A stretch of DNA of 64,000 nt, from assembly GCA_963764585.1 (NCBI GenBank), contig CAVXTB010000008.1, positions 124,001 through 188,000 of the forward strand, read 5' to 3'. Shown here piece after piece: positions 35,954-45,388 of the stretch. The DNA is from JAOPZW01 sp963764585. GTDB lineage: Bacteria; Actinomycetota; Thermoleophilia; Solirubrobacterales; Solirubrobacteraceae. The notes under the pieces are model-generated. The model was not told the DNA's origin. It made no database searches and was given only the letters and a program-made list of their open reading frames with translations. Numbering within the stretch: position 1 is the stretch's first letter; each line of letters opens with the position of its first letter. Both the position numbers and the translations under genes were made by a program.

Positions 35954-37525
35954 ATGACCCACCGCGCGCACAACCCCGAGAATTTCATCGAGCGCCTGTC
36001 GCAGCTCCAGGAGCTGCGCGAGGCGGCGATCCACTCGTCGCCCGAGGCCGAGGAGAAGCAGCACGCGCGGGGCAAGTACACGGCGCGCGAGCGCATCGAG
36101 AAGCTGCTCGACCCCGGCTCCTTCCAGGAGCTCGACACGTTCGTTCGCCACCGAACGACGGAGTTCGACATGGAGCGCAACCGCCCGTGGGGCGACGCGG
36201 TGGTGACCGGGCACGGCACGATCGACGGCCGCCGGGTGTGCGTCTTCTCGCAGGACTTCACGGTCTTCGGCGGCTCGCTGGGCGAGGTCATGGCCGAGAA
36301 GATGTGCAAGATCATGGACCTGGCGGCCAAGATCGGCTGCCCGGTCATCGGGATCAACGACTCGGGCGGGGCGCGCATCCAGGAAGGGGTCGTGTCGCTG
36401 GGCGCCTACGGCGACGTCTTCACGCGCAACGTCATGTGCTCGGGCGTGATCCCGCAGATCAGCCTGGTCATGGGCCCGTGCGCGGGCGGCGCGGTCTACT
36501 CGCCGGCGATCACCGACTTCATCTTCATGGTGAAGGAGACCTCGCACATGTTCATCACGGGCCCCGACGTCATCAAGACGGTGACGGGCGAGGAGGTCGA
36601 CTTCGAGTCGCTCGGCGGGGCGATGGCGCACAACTCGAAGTCCGGCGTCGCGCACCTGGCCGCCGAGGACGAGGACGCCTGCCTGCAGGACACCCGCTAC
36701 CTGCTCTCGTTCCTGCCCCAGAACAACCTCGAGACGGCGCCGCGCGTCATGCCGACCGACGACCCGACGCGCATGGACTCCGAGCTCGACACCGTCGTCC
36801 CGGACAGCCCGAACAAGCCCTACGACATGCGCAACGTGATCCGGCTCGTCGTCGACGACGGCGAGTTCTTCGAGATCCACGAGCACTGGGCCAAGAACAT
36901 CGTCGTCGGCTTCTCGCGCCTGAACGGCTACGCCGTCGGCGTCGTCGCCAACCAGCCCGCGCAGATGGCCGGCGTCCTCGACATCGACGCCTCGTCGAAG
37001 GCGGCGCGCTTCGTGCGCACCTGCGACGCCTTCAACATCCCGCTGCTGACCTTCACCGACGTCCCCGGCTTCCTGCCCGGCACCAACCAGGAGTGGGGCG
37101 GGATCATCCGCCACGGCGCCAAGCTGCTCTACGCGTTCACCGAGGCGACGGTGCCGAAGATCACCGTCATCACGCGCAAGGCCTACGGCGGCGCCTACGA
37201 CGTCATGTCGTCCAAGCACCTGCTGGCCGACTTCAACTTCGCGTGGCCGAGCGCCGAGGTCGCCGTCATGGGGCCCGAGGGCGCCGTCAACATCATCTAC
37301 CGGCGCGACATCGCGGGATCGCCGACGCCCGACACCCGCCGCCAGAAGCTCATCGACGACTACAAGGCGCGCTTCGCCAACCCCTACACCGCGGCCGAGC
37401 GCGGCTACGTCGACGACGTGATCGTCCCCCACGAGACGCGCCCGAAGGTCATCACCGCGCTCGAGACCCTGCTGACCAAGCGCCAGCCGGGCCCCAAGCG
37501 CAAGCACGGCAACATCCCGCTCTGA
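35954..37525 (+). CDS. pccB: Acyl-CoA (propionyl-CoA) carboxylase beta subunit
   Basis: The 523-residue protein is the carboxyltransferase subunit of a biotin-dependent acyl-CoA carboxylase. It has both crotonase-type halves: N-terminal with GGSLGEVMAEK and INDSGGARIQEGV (CoA and oxyanion region) and C-terminal with PGFLPGTNQEWGGIIRHGAK and KAYGGAYDVMSSKH. It transfers carboxylate from biotin to propionyl- or acetyl-CoA, feeding methylmalonyl- or malonyl-CoA pools. Length is normal. The epsilon subunit gene lies apart at 46.5 kb; no biotin-carrier alpha subunit is in the window. Convergent with the SRPBCC gene, four bases apart. Confidence 0.93.
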   Translation: MTHRAHNPENFIERLSQLQELREAAIHSSPEAEEKQHARGKYTARERIEKLLDPGSFQELDTFVRHRTTEFDMERNRPWGDAVVTGHGTIDGRRVCVFSQDFTVFGGSLGEVMAEKMCKIMDLAAKIGCPVIGINDSGGARIQEGVVSLGAYGDVFTRNVMCSGVIPQISLVMGPCAGGAVYSPAITDFIFMVKETSHMFITGPDVIKTVTGEEVDFESLGGAMAHNSKSGVAHLAAEDEDACLQDTRYLLSFLPQNNLETAPRVMPTDDPTRMDSELDTVVPDSPNKPYDMRNVIRLVVDDGEFFEIHEHWAKNIVVGFSRLNGYAVGVVANQPAQMAGVLDIDASSKAARFVRTCDAFNIPLLTFTDVPGFLPGTNQEWGGIIRHGAKLLYAFTEATVPKITVITRKAYGGAYDVMSSKHLLADFNFAWPSAEVAVMGPEGAVNIIYRRDIAGSPTPDTRRQKLIDDYKARFANPYTAAERGYVDDVIVPHETRPKVITALETLLTKRQPGPKRKHGNIPL

Positions 37526-37529
37526 GGCG

Positions 37530-38012
37530 TCAGCCCAGCGAGATCGCGACCTCCTCCATGAGGTCCAGCGCGTCCTGCAGGCCGTCCTCCATGCCGGACT
37601 CGATGTGCGCGTCGCGATGCTCCTTGCGCGCGTGCTGCACGAGGATCGTCAGCGTGGTGCGCCCGTCGACCTCGGTGAACGTCACCGTGTCGAGCGCCTC
37701 GGCGTCGGGCATGCCCTCGTAGACCTCGGTCGAGACGATCCGCTCGTTGGGGACGATCTCGCGGAACTCGCCGTGGAAGGCCACCTCGAAGCCGTCGGGG
37801 GTGACCATGACGTAGCGCCAGCCGCCGCCGACGCGGAGGTCGATCTCGGCGACGGTCATCTCGCCGCGCTTGGCGTGCCACCAGCGCCTGACCAGCTCGG
37901 GCGTCGTGTACGCCCTGTAGACGAGGTCCTTGGGGGCGTCGAACTCGCGTGTGATGAGGATCTGCTCGTCGGTCGGGAGCGTCACGCTCGCGCTCCTACT
38001 CGTCACTGCCAT
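37530..38012 (-). CDS. SRPBCC/AHSA1-type protein
   Basis: The 160-residue protein shows the START-like fold of the AHSA1 family: ITREFDAPKDLVYRAYTTPE, LVRRWWHAK, DLRVGGGWRYVM and the C-terminal helix GMEDGLQDALD. Members bind hydrophobic ligands or act as helper proteins; no enzyme activity can be assigned. Its start overlaps the ArsR regulator gene by 17 bases, a common pairing in which the regulator controls both. Confidence 0.88.
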   Translation of the reverse strand: MAVTSRSASVTLPTDEQILITREFDAPKDLVYRAYTTPELVRRWWHAKRGEMTVAEIDLRVGGGWRYVMVTPDGFEVAFHGEFREIVPNERIVSTEVYEGMPDAEALDTVTFTEVDGRTTLTILVQHARKEHRDAHIESGMEDGLQDALDLMEEVAISLG

Positions 38013-38358
38013 CTCCTTGCTCCTTCTCCTTGAGGTCTTCCAGCACGACGTCGAGCTCGTCGAAGCGATCCGACCACAGCTGCTCGTAGGCGCTCACCCA
38101 GTCGTGGATGGGCTTGAGCGCGTGGCCGTTGAGCCGGTACAGCCGTTGGCGTCCGTCTTCGCGCACGTCGACCGCTCCCACTTCGCGGAGCACCCGCAGG
38201 TGCTTGGACACCTGCGGCTGGGCCAGGCCGAGCGCGCGCACCAGGTCGTTCACCGGGCGCTCGCCGCCCGCGAGGGCGTCGAGGATCTGGCGCCGCCGGG
38301 GCTCGGCCACCGCGTTGAACGCATCCGCCGTGGTCGCTGCTCGTGCCACGCGGAGCAT
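37996..38358 (-). CDS. ArsR-family transcriptional regulator
   Basis: The 120-residue protein is a winged-helix repressor: AEPRRRQILDALAGGERPV, VNDLVRALGLAQPQVSKHL (recognition helix) and RLYRLN in the wing. It lacks the CxC metal site of arsenic sensors, as is usual for the sub-family paired with AHSA1 proteins. ATG at 38358 is preferred to the longer frame because the fold begins here and a palindromic AT-rich site lies directly upstream. It probably represses its own two-gene operon. Confidence 0.88.
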   Translation of the reverse strand: MLRVARAATTADAFNAVAEPRRRQILDALAGGERPVNDLVRALGLAQPQVSKHLRVLREVGAVDVREDGRQRLYRLNGHALKPIHDWVSAYEQLWSDRFDELDVVLEDLKEKEQGDGSDE

Positions 38359-38360
38359 CG

Positions 38361-38378
38361 TATACCTATATCGGCATA
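38361..38378. promoter_or_regulatory. AT-rich inverted repeat, likely ArsR operator and promoter
   Basis: TATACC and GGCATA (5 of 6 matching) flank TATATC, in the least GC-rich part of the neighbourhood, two bases upstream of the ArsR start. The position fits a self-operator that also covers the -10 region of a nearly leaderless transcript. Confidence 0.45.
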
Positions 38379-38531
38379 TTTCAAGTGGAGTTGTCGATGC
38401 GACAGCGGAGCCCGTCATCGGAGGGCCTACGGCGTGTCGGCTTTGCTTCTGACTGACCGGCCAGTTAGGAATGCGCTGCCGCGGGCATAAACAAACCGCT
38501 GGTTCTGCCGCCGCCCACCGTTCTCGCTCTC

Positions 38532-41481
38532 ATGTCCCATCGCCTCCCGCTTGCCGCTGCCCTCGTAACCCTCTGCCTCGCCGCGCCCGGCGCGGCCGTC
38601 GCCAACGTCTCGCTCGAGAACGTCGTCGCCCGCCCGGTCACGCCAGGCGCGACCTGCCAGACCGGCGTCGCCGTCGACGCTCCCGCCGCGTCGCACCGCG
38701 ACCTGTGCGTGTCGTTCGACGTCCAGCAGACCGGTGGCGACGACCTGAAGGACCTGACGATCCACATGGCGCCGGGTCTGATCGGCGACCCCAGCGCGAC
38801 GCCGACGTGCCCGCAGGCCACTTTCCGCACCGGGACGTGCCCGGCCAACACGCAGGTCGGCACGGTGTCGACAACGGCTGAGGGCCTCGGCCTCCCCCTG
38901 CCGACGCTGTCGGGCACCGTCTCGAACGTCCAGCCCAACCCCGACGAGCCCGCGCGGCTGGGCATCAACATCCCGGTCGTCCCGCTCCTGGTCACCATCC
39001 GCCTGGAGACGACAGTTCGCACGCGCCTGACCGACTACGGACTCGACACCGTCACGTCCGGCATCCCGGACACCGTCGCCGGGCTGCCGGTCGCGATCAC
39101 GCACATGGCGCTGACCCTGTGGGGCCCCAAGAGCGCGCACTCGACGCTGACGAAGCCGTTCATCACCGTCCCGACGAGCTGCCAGCCCGCCACGGTGAGC
39201 ATCGACGTCGCGGCCTACAGCGGCACCGGCACCGGCGGCAGCGACACCTTCACGCCGACCGACTGCGCGCACGTCCCCTTCACGCCGTCGCTCGTCGTCG
39301 GGCCCAAGCAGACCGAGCCCGACACGCCCGGCGAGGCGACCGCGACGCTGAAGGTCCCCGCCCCCGTCGGCGACAACCGCGTGCAGGCCAACGTCAAGCG
39401 CGTCGAGCTCAAGCTGCCGGCGGGCCTCGCGCTCTCGCCCGGCCTGGCCAACGGCCTGACGGCGTGCACGCCGGAGCAGTTCGGGCTCACGGAGGACCGC
39501 GCGCCGCAGTGCCCGGCCTCGTCGGAGATCGGCGACGTGCGCTTCGACACGCCGCTGATCGGAACGCTCACCGGCAAGGTCTACTTCGGCACGCCGACGC
39601 CGACCGCCAAGCTGCGCAACTTCGTCTCGGTCGAGGACCCGCGCCTGCGCGTCAAGCTCATCGGCGACGTCGTCGTCGACCCGACGACCGGCCAGGTCAC
39701 GAACGTCTTCGCCGACTCGCCGCAGGTGCCGTTCACCGAGTTCTTCTTCCGCTACAAGGGCGGGCCGCGCGCGGTGCTGACCTCGCCGCCGGCCTGCGGG
39801 CGCTACACCGCGACCGCGACGATGACGCCCTTCAGCGGCGGGGCGGCCGCCTCGCCGACCGACTTCGGCGACGTCGTCAACTGCCCGCCGACGACCTTCA
39901 CGCCGACGCTCGGCCTCTCCTCGACGAACACGGCCGCCGGCGCCGACACGGCGCTGACCGTGCACATCGAGCGCCCCGACCGCCAGGCGCGCCTGCTGCG
40001 CTCGACCGTGTCGCTGCCGCCCGGCCTGGCCGGGCGCCTTGGCTCCGTCCCGGCGTGCCCTGTCGACCAGGCGCGCGCCGCGGCGTGCGGCGAGGATTCG
40101 CGCGTCGGCTCGGCGCGCGTGGTCGTCGGCAACGGCTCGGAGCCGCTGGGGCTCGACGCGCGCGTGTACCTGACCTCGGCCTACGGCGGCGGTGTCGCCG
40201 GCCTTGCCATCGTCGTGCCGGCGAAGGTGGGCCCGATCGACCTCGGCACCGTCGTCACGCTGGCCAAGCTCACGCTGCGGCCGGACGCGGGCATCGACGT
40301 CGAGACCGAGGACCTGCCGCAGATCGTCGACGGCATCCCGACGCCGTATCGCACGATCGACCTGACGATCGACCGCCCGGGCTTCATGGTCAACCCGACC
40401 TCGTGCGCGGCGCTGCCGGCGCACGGCGCGTTCACCGGCGCGGGCGGCGAGCAGGCCGGCGCCGACGCGACCTACCAGGCGACCGGCTGCGACAAGCCAG
40501 CCCTACGCGCCGAAGCTCGCGGCGACGATCGGCGCCGCCGGGCAGACCGGCGAGGGCGCCCATCCGCCGCTGACGACCGTCGTCACGCAGGCGCCCGGCG
40601 AGGCGAACTCGCGCCACGTCGAGGTCACGCTGCCGGCCGGCCTGGGCGCCGACCCGGCGGCGCTCGCGCGCGCCTGCCCGGCCGAGCAGCTCGACGCCAA
40701 CGCCTGCCCGCAGAGCGCGGTCGTCGGCTCGGTGCGCGCCGACACGCCGCTGCTGCCGGCGCCGCTGCAGGGCCCGGTGCTCATCGTCAAGCCGAGGGGC
40801 GGCCTGCTGCCCGAGCTGGCGCTCGACCTGCACGGCCCGATCAGCCTGCGCCTGCGGGCGACCGTCGGCTTCGGGCCCGGTGGGCGCCTGAAGACCGTCT
40901 TCGACGGCATCCCGGACGTCCCGCTCAGCCGCCTGGCGCTGACCTTCACCGGCGGCAAGAGCGGCATCGTCACCGCGGGCAAGAACCTGTGCGGGGCGTC
41001 GGCGCTCAAGCTCGACGCGAGCTTCGAGTCCCACGGCGGCGCCAAGCGCAGCTCGACGGTGAGCGCGAAGGTGCCGTGCACCGCGGGCTCGGCTACGGGC
41101 CTGCGCGCGACCGCGACGCTCACCGGCGTCAAGCGCCTGCGCCCCGCGCTGCGCCTGAAGGTCAGCGCGCCGTCGCGCATCCGCGAGCTGCGCGTGACGC
41201 TGCCCAAGCAGCTGCGCGGGCGCGCGGGCCTGGGCCGCGCCGCCAAGCTGCTGGCCGGCGGCAAGGGCGTGCGCAAGCCCTCGGTCCGGATGAGCGGCCG
41301 CACGCTGATCGTGAAGCTGCCGAAGGCCGGCACGCGCTCGGGCGACCTGCGCCTGGCGCGCGGGGCGCTGCGCCTCGTGGGCAAGCTGAAGGTCGGCCAG
41401 CGCGTGACGTTCAAGGTCACCGCGATCCGGACGAACGGCAAGAAGCTCTCCGCCAAGGCATCGGCCAAGGCGCGCGCCTGA
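38532..41481 (+). pseudogene. Large secreted repeat protein, one frame break
   Basis: The precursor has a signal peptide (about 1-25) and a series of similar beta-rich units, each with CPxxQ/CxPEQ..., a Cys pair and VG(T/S/D)V (for example CPQATFRTGTCPANTQVGTV and CTPEQFGLTEDRAPQCP). After CDK at 40497 one extra C shifts the frame; removing it joins PYAPKLAATIGAAG and about 320 more residues, ending in a Lys/Ala-rich tail. The full product is about 982 residues. I know similar proteins from this bacterial group only as hypothetical. Exported, probably surface-bound; function unknown. Confidence 0.65.
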
Positions 41482-41538
41482 TCTCGGCGCGCGCGTTAGG
41501 CTCGCGCGGTTCGCAGGCACCGACAGGAGGTCACGACC

Positions 41539-43176
41539 GTGCAGACCCGCCGCCAGTTCGTCGTGCGCGCAGGCGCCGCAGCCGCCACCGCGATCCTCTC
41601 CCCAAGCGCGATGGCCGCCGGCCTGGGCTCCGCGCGGCCGGCAGCGCTGGCGCGCGGCGGGCGCTTCTCCGAGGGCGTCATGTCGGGCGAGCCGACGCCC
41701 AGTGCGATCACGCTGTGGACACGCCTGGCCGACGCCGAGGGCAAGGTCAGCGTCGACCTGGAGGTGGCGACCGACAAGTCGTTCCGCCACGTGGTCGCGC
41801 ACAAGCGCCTGGCGACGTCGGGAGCGGTCAACCACAACGTCAAGAGCCGCATCACGGGGCTCAAGGCCCACGAGCAGTACTACTACCGCTTCGCGACGGC
41901 GACCAAGGACGGGCCGATCGGGCGCTTCCGCACGGCGCTGCCGGCCGACTCGCTGCAGCCGGTGCGCTTCGCCTTCTGGTCCTGCCAGGACTACACGCAC
42001 GGCTACTACAACGCCCACGAGACGATGGCGCGCGAGGACCTCGACTTCGTCGTCTGCCTGGGCGACTACATCTACGACGAGACCTACCACACGGTCAAGG
42101 ACGGCACGGGCGTGCGCGACGACAAGGTCGGCCGCGCCCAGCAGGCCTCGGGCCAGGCCGGCGTCGACTACACGCGGGCGGCCGAGACGCTCGACCAGTA
42201 CCGCGACAAGTACTCGCTGTATCGCTCCGACGAGTCGCTGCGCAAGGTCCAGGCGCGCTTCCCGACGATCATGGTCTGGGACGACCACGAGGTCCAGGAC
42301 AACTACGCCGGCGGCGCGCCCGACGGCGGGCTGCCGCCCAGCCACCACTACTCCAAGAAGCGCCAGGCGGCCGCCTACAAGGCGTTCTTCGAGACGATGC
42401 CCTACTCGCCGCCGGCCGGCGAGCGCACCCGCATCTACCGGCGGCTGCAGTTCGGGCGCACCGTCGACCTGCTGATCATGGACCAGCGCCAGTACCGCGC
42501 CAACCAGCCGTGCGACGACGCGACAGGCGCCCCGGCGTGCGCGGACTACGACCAGCCGCGCACCTTCCTCGGCACCCGCCAGATGAACTGGCTCAAGAGC
42601 CAGCTCAACGGCTCGAAGGCCGCCTGGAAGGTGCTGGCCAACGAGGTGACGATCATGCCGACCAGGGTGCTCGGCGGCGCCTTCTTCGGCTTCGACAGCT
42701 GGGACGGCTACCCGCAGGAGCGCGAGAACCTGCTCGCCCACATCCGCGATCGCCAGATCAAGGACGTCGTGTTCGTCACCGGCGACATCCACACGTTCAT
42801 CGCCGGCGACGTGCGCACCAACGCCGGCACCGGCGATCCGGTGGCGCTCGAGTTCGTCGGGGGCTCGATCACGTCGCAGGGCCTGGGCGAGACCGACCTG
42901 CCGGCCGGCAACGGCGTGACGATCAAGGGCAACGACAAGAACCCCCACACCGACCCGACGATCATCGACACGCTGAAGGGCATCAACCCGTGGGTCGACA
43001 ACGCCGACTTCGACCACCACGGCTACGGCCGCGTCGAGGCGACCAAGGACCACTTCGAGTGCGAGATGGTGCGCATGCAGACGATCAAGCGCAAGACGAC
43101 CGCCAAGCTCCCGTCGACCGGCCTGCACTACCGCGTCGCCCGCGGCCAGCAGTCGATCAAGGGCACCTCGATGTAG
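41539..43176 (+). CDS. phoD: Alkaline phosphatase D (PhoD)-type, Tat-exported
   Basis: The 545-residue precursor has a Tat-type start (TRRQFVVRAG), an N-terminal Ig-like domain (GVMSGEPTPSAITLWTRL) and a metallophosphoesterase domain with FWSCQD, VCLGDYIYDETYH, VWDDHEVQDNY and VTGDIHTF, the Ca/Fe site residues of PhoD. It releases phosphate from esters outside the membrane. GTG at 41539 follows AGGAGG by 9 bases. The lysE gene follows at once without a gap. Confidence 0.9.
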   Translation: MQTRRQFVVRAGAAAATAILSPSAMAAGLGSARPAALARGGRFSEGVMSGEPTPSAITLWTRLADAEGKVSVDLEVATDKSFRHVVAHKRLATSGAVNHNVKSRITGLKAHEQYYYRFATATKDGPIGRFRTALPADSLQPVRFAFWSCQDYTHGYYNAHETMAREDLDFVVCLGDYIYDETYHTVKDGTGVRDDKVGRAQQASGQAGVDYTRAAETLDQYRDKYSLYRSDESLRKVQARFPTIMVWDDHEVQDNYAGGAPDGGLPPSHHYSKKRQAAAYKAFFETMPYSPPAGERTRIYRRLQFGRTVDLLIMDQRQYRANQPCDDATGAPACADYDQPRTFLGTRQMNWLKSQLNGSKAAWKVLANEVTIMPTRVLGGAFFGFDSWDGYPQERENLLAHIRDRQIKDVVFVTGDIHTFIAGDVRTNAGTGDPVALEFVGGSITSQGLGETDLPAGNGVTIKGNDKNPHTDPTIIDTLKGINPWVDNADFDHHGYGRVEATKDHFECEMVRMQTIKRKTTAKLPSTGLHYRVARGQQSIKGTSM

Positions 43177-43809
43177 ATGGCTGCGCTGTGGGCGTTCGTC
43201 GGCGTCGCGGCCCTGGTGATCGTCACGCCGGGGCCCGACACCGCGCTGACGGTGCGCAACGTGCTGCTCGGCGGGCGCGCCTGCGGCGTGGCGACGGCGG
43301 CCGGCGTGGCGATCGGGCTGGCGGTGTGGACGCTGACCGCGAGCGCGGGCATCGCGGCGCTGCTCGTCGCCTCCGAGCCCGCCTTCGTCGCGGTCAAGCT
43401 CGCCGGCGCGGCGTACCTCGTGTTCCTCGGCGTCCAGAGCCTGTGGGGCGCGCTGCGTGGGCGCACGGCGCACGCGGCGGGCGAGGACGGCCGCGGGCCG
43501 CGCGGGCTGCGGCCGGGCAGCGCGCTGCGCCAGGGCGTGCTCAACGACCTCGGCAACCCGAAGATCGCCGTCTTCTTCACGACGCTGCTGCCGCAGTTCG
43601 CGCCCGCGCACGGGCCGGCGTTCGTCGTGCTGCTGGGCTTCGGGCTGCTCTTCTGCGCGATGACCTTCGCGTGGCTGTGCGTCTACTCGGCCGTGGTGGC
43701 GCGGGCGGGCGCGGCGCTGCGCAGGCCGCGCATCCGCCGCGCGCTCGACGCGATCATGGGCGCGGCGCTGGTGGCGCTCGGCGTGCGCGTGGCGGCCGAG
43801 CGGCGCTGA
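43177..43809 (+). CDS. LysE/RhtB-family exporter
   Basis: The 210-residue membrane protein has about six hydrophobic segments and the family start VIVTPGPDTALTVRNVLLGG, then GAAYLVFLGVQSL and LGNPKIAVFF. It should export an amino acid or similar small solute; the substrate cannot be told. ATG directly follows the phoD stop, so they are probably co-transcribed, though no functional link is evident. Convergent with the sigma factor gene. Confidence 0.9.
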   Translation: MAALWAFVGVAALVIVTPGPDTALTVRNVLLGGRACGVATAAGVAIGLAVWTLTASAGIAALLVASEPAFVAVKLAGAAYLVFLGVQSLWGALRGRTAHAAGEDGRGPRGLRPGSALRQGVLNDLGNPKIAVFFTTLLPQFAPAHGPAFVVLLGFGLLFCAMTFAWLCVYSAVVARAGAALRRPRIRRALDAIMGAALVALGVRVAAERR

Positions 43810-43813
43810 CGGC

Positions 43814-44938
43814 TCAGAGCTCGGCGAGCCGGCGCTCGAGGAAGCGGCGCTCGGGCGCGCCGCGCGTGAGCTCCAGGGCCCGGCGGTAGGCGGCGCGCGC
43901 CTCCTCGGCGCGGCCCAGCCGGCGCAGCAGCTCGGCACGCGTGGAGTGCAGGTAGGGGTAGTCGTCGAGGGCCAGCGCGTCGGCGATCGCGAGCGCCGCG
44001 ACCGGCGATCCGGCCTGCGCGACGGCGACCGCGCGGTTGAGCTCGACGACCGGCGAGCGGGTGACCAGCGCGAGCTCGCCGTACAGCGCCGCGATCTGCG
44101 GCCAGTCGATCTCGGGCTCGGCCTGCAGCGACGCGATCGCGGCCTGCAGCACGTACAGCCCGCGCCCGCGCAGCGCGAGCGCCCGATCGAGCACCGCGCG
44201 CGCCTGCGCGATCTGCGCGGCGTCCCACAGCGAGCGGTCCTGGTCCTCGAGCAGCACGAGCTCGTCGCCGGAGAAGCGCGCCGCGCGGCGGGCGTCATGG
44301 CAGAGCATCAGCGCCAGGAGCCCGTGGACCTCGGGCTCGTCGGGCATCAGCCCGCTCAGCACCCGCCCGAGGCGGATCGCCTCGGCGGCGAGGTCGACGC
44401 GCCCGCCGTAGCCCTCGTTGAAGATCAGGTAGACGACCGCGAGCGCCGCCGCAAGGCGGTCGGGCAGCACGTCGTCGGAAGGGACGGCGAACGGGATGCC
44501 CGCCTCGCGGATCTTGACCTTGGCGCGCGAGAGGCGGCGCTTCATCGTCTCGGGGGCGACGAGGAACGCGTTCGCGATCTCCTCCGTCGTCAGGCCGCCG
44601 AGCGCGCGCAGGGTCAGCGCGACCTGCGCCTCGGTGGCCAGGGCGGGATGGCAGCAGGTGAAGATGAGCTCCAGGCGCTCGTCGGGGATCGTCGTCGCGT
44701 CCACGTCGTCCTCCTCGACCGCCTCGGGCACCCCGAGCAGCCGCGTCTTGGCAGCGAGCGTGCGCGCGCGCCGCAGCCGGTCGATCGCCCTGTTGCGCGC
44801 CGTCGTCACCAGCCAGGCCCCGGGGTTGTCGGGCGTGCCGCCCTGCGGCCAGCGCTCCGCCGCGAGGACGAACGCCTCCTGGGCGGCCTCCTCGGCGAGA
44901 TCGAAGTCGCCGAGGAAGCCGACCAGCGAGGCGAGCAC
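43814..44938 (-). CDS. ECF42-type RNA polymerase sigma factor (copy A)
   Basis: The protein has the sigma-70 region 2 (FDLAEEAAQEAFVLAAERWP, DNPGAWLVTTARNRAIDRLR), region 4 (LRALGGLTTEEIANAFLVAP) and a long C-terminal part (about 190-374) with TPR-like helices that replaces an anti-sigma factor in this group. GTG at 44938 is the first common start, but LIDQVFRDEWGR upstream looks like true region 2, so CTG at 44974 in a CTGA overlap with the partner gene is more likely. It follows the DGPF-protein gene, the conserved partner of ECF42 factors. Confidence 0.88.
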   Translation of the reverse strand: MLASLVGFLGDFDLAEEAAQEAFVLAAERWPQGGTPDNPGAWLVTTARNRAIDRLRRARTLAAKTRLLGVPEAVEEDDVDATTIPDERLELIFTCCHPALATEAQVALTLRALGGLTTEEIANAFLVAPETMKRRLSRAKVKIREAGIPFAVPSDDVLPDRLAAALAVVYLIFNEGYGGRVDLAAEAIRLGRVLSGLMPDEPEVHGLLALMLCHDARRAARFSGDELVLLEDQDRSLWDAAQIAQARAVLDRALALRGRGLYVLQAAIASLQAEPEIDWPQIAALYGELALVTRSPVVELNRAVAVAQAGSPVAALAIADALALDDYPYLHSTRAELLRRLGRAEEARAAYRRALELTRGAPERRFLERRLAEL

Positions 44939-44970
44939 CCGGCCCCACTCGTCGCGGAAGACCTGGTCGA

Positions 44971-45315
44971 TCAGCGCGGCTGCTCCAGCACGGGACGGAT
45001 CTCGATCGCGCCGCCGAGGCGCGCGGCCGGGATCGTTGCCGCCAGCGCGATCGCGCGGTCGAGCTCGTCGGCCTCGAGCAGGTAGTAGCCGCCGAAGACC
45101 TCTTTGGTGTCCGCGAACGGGCCGTCGGTCACGAGCGTCTCGCCGTCCTGCACGCGGACGGTCGTCGCCGTCTCCACCGGCTTGAGCCCCGCGCCGCCGA
45201 CGACGCCCGGCTCGTCGCGGAGCGCCCAGTAGCGCGCGGACACGGCCTGGCGCTCCTCGTCGCTCATCGTGTCGTAGGCGCCTGGCTTCTCGTAGATCAG
45301 CAGTGCGTACTGCAT
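44971..45315 (-). CDS. DGPF/YCII-domain partner protein (copy A)
   Basis: The 114-residue protein has the YCII-like fold with YALLIYEKPGAY, LVTDGPFADTKEVFGGYYLL (the DGPF signature) and a C-terminal AIEIRPV strand. DGPF proteins are the standard partners and targets of ECF42 sigma factors; their biochemistry is not known. ATG at 45315 lies about 40 bases downstream of an ECF-like promoter. Confidence 0.9.
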   Translation of the reverse strand: MQYALLIYEKPGAYDTMSDEERQAVSARYWALRDEPGVVGGAGLKPVETATTVRVQDGETLVTDGPFADTKEVFGGYYLLEADELDRAIALAATIPAARLGGAIEIRPVLEQPR

Positions 45316-45353
45316 GCGGTCGTCTCCTTTGGAGCGTTTGCGTTCGTCCTGGA

Positions 45354-45380
45354 GACGAACGAGGAGCGCGCGAGGGGACA
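45354..45380 (-). promoter_or_regulatory. ECF42-type promoter of copy A with a dyad on the -10
   Basis: On the minus strand TGTCCC (45375-45380) and CGTC (45354-45357) are spaced by 17 bases, close to the TGTCGA / CGTC pattern known for ECF42 targets. A perfect dyad GTTCGTC-CTGGA-GACGAAC at 45342-45360 overlaps the -10 and start region. Copy B has the same spacing, which supports autoregulation. Confidence 0.5.
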
Positions 45381-45388
45381 GCCTTGCC

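Noticed and set aside
41539..43889. Continuation of the secreted-protein frame through phoD to 43889
   Set aside because: After the break at 40497 the frame is a shadow; the true continuation ends at 41481.
40432..44298. 1288-codon minus-strand frame
   Set aside because: Very Arg/Ala-rich translation with no motifs, opposite the secreted-protein, phoD and lysE genes. High GC makes such antisense frames long.
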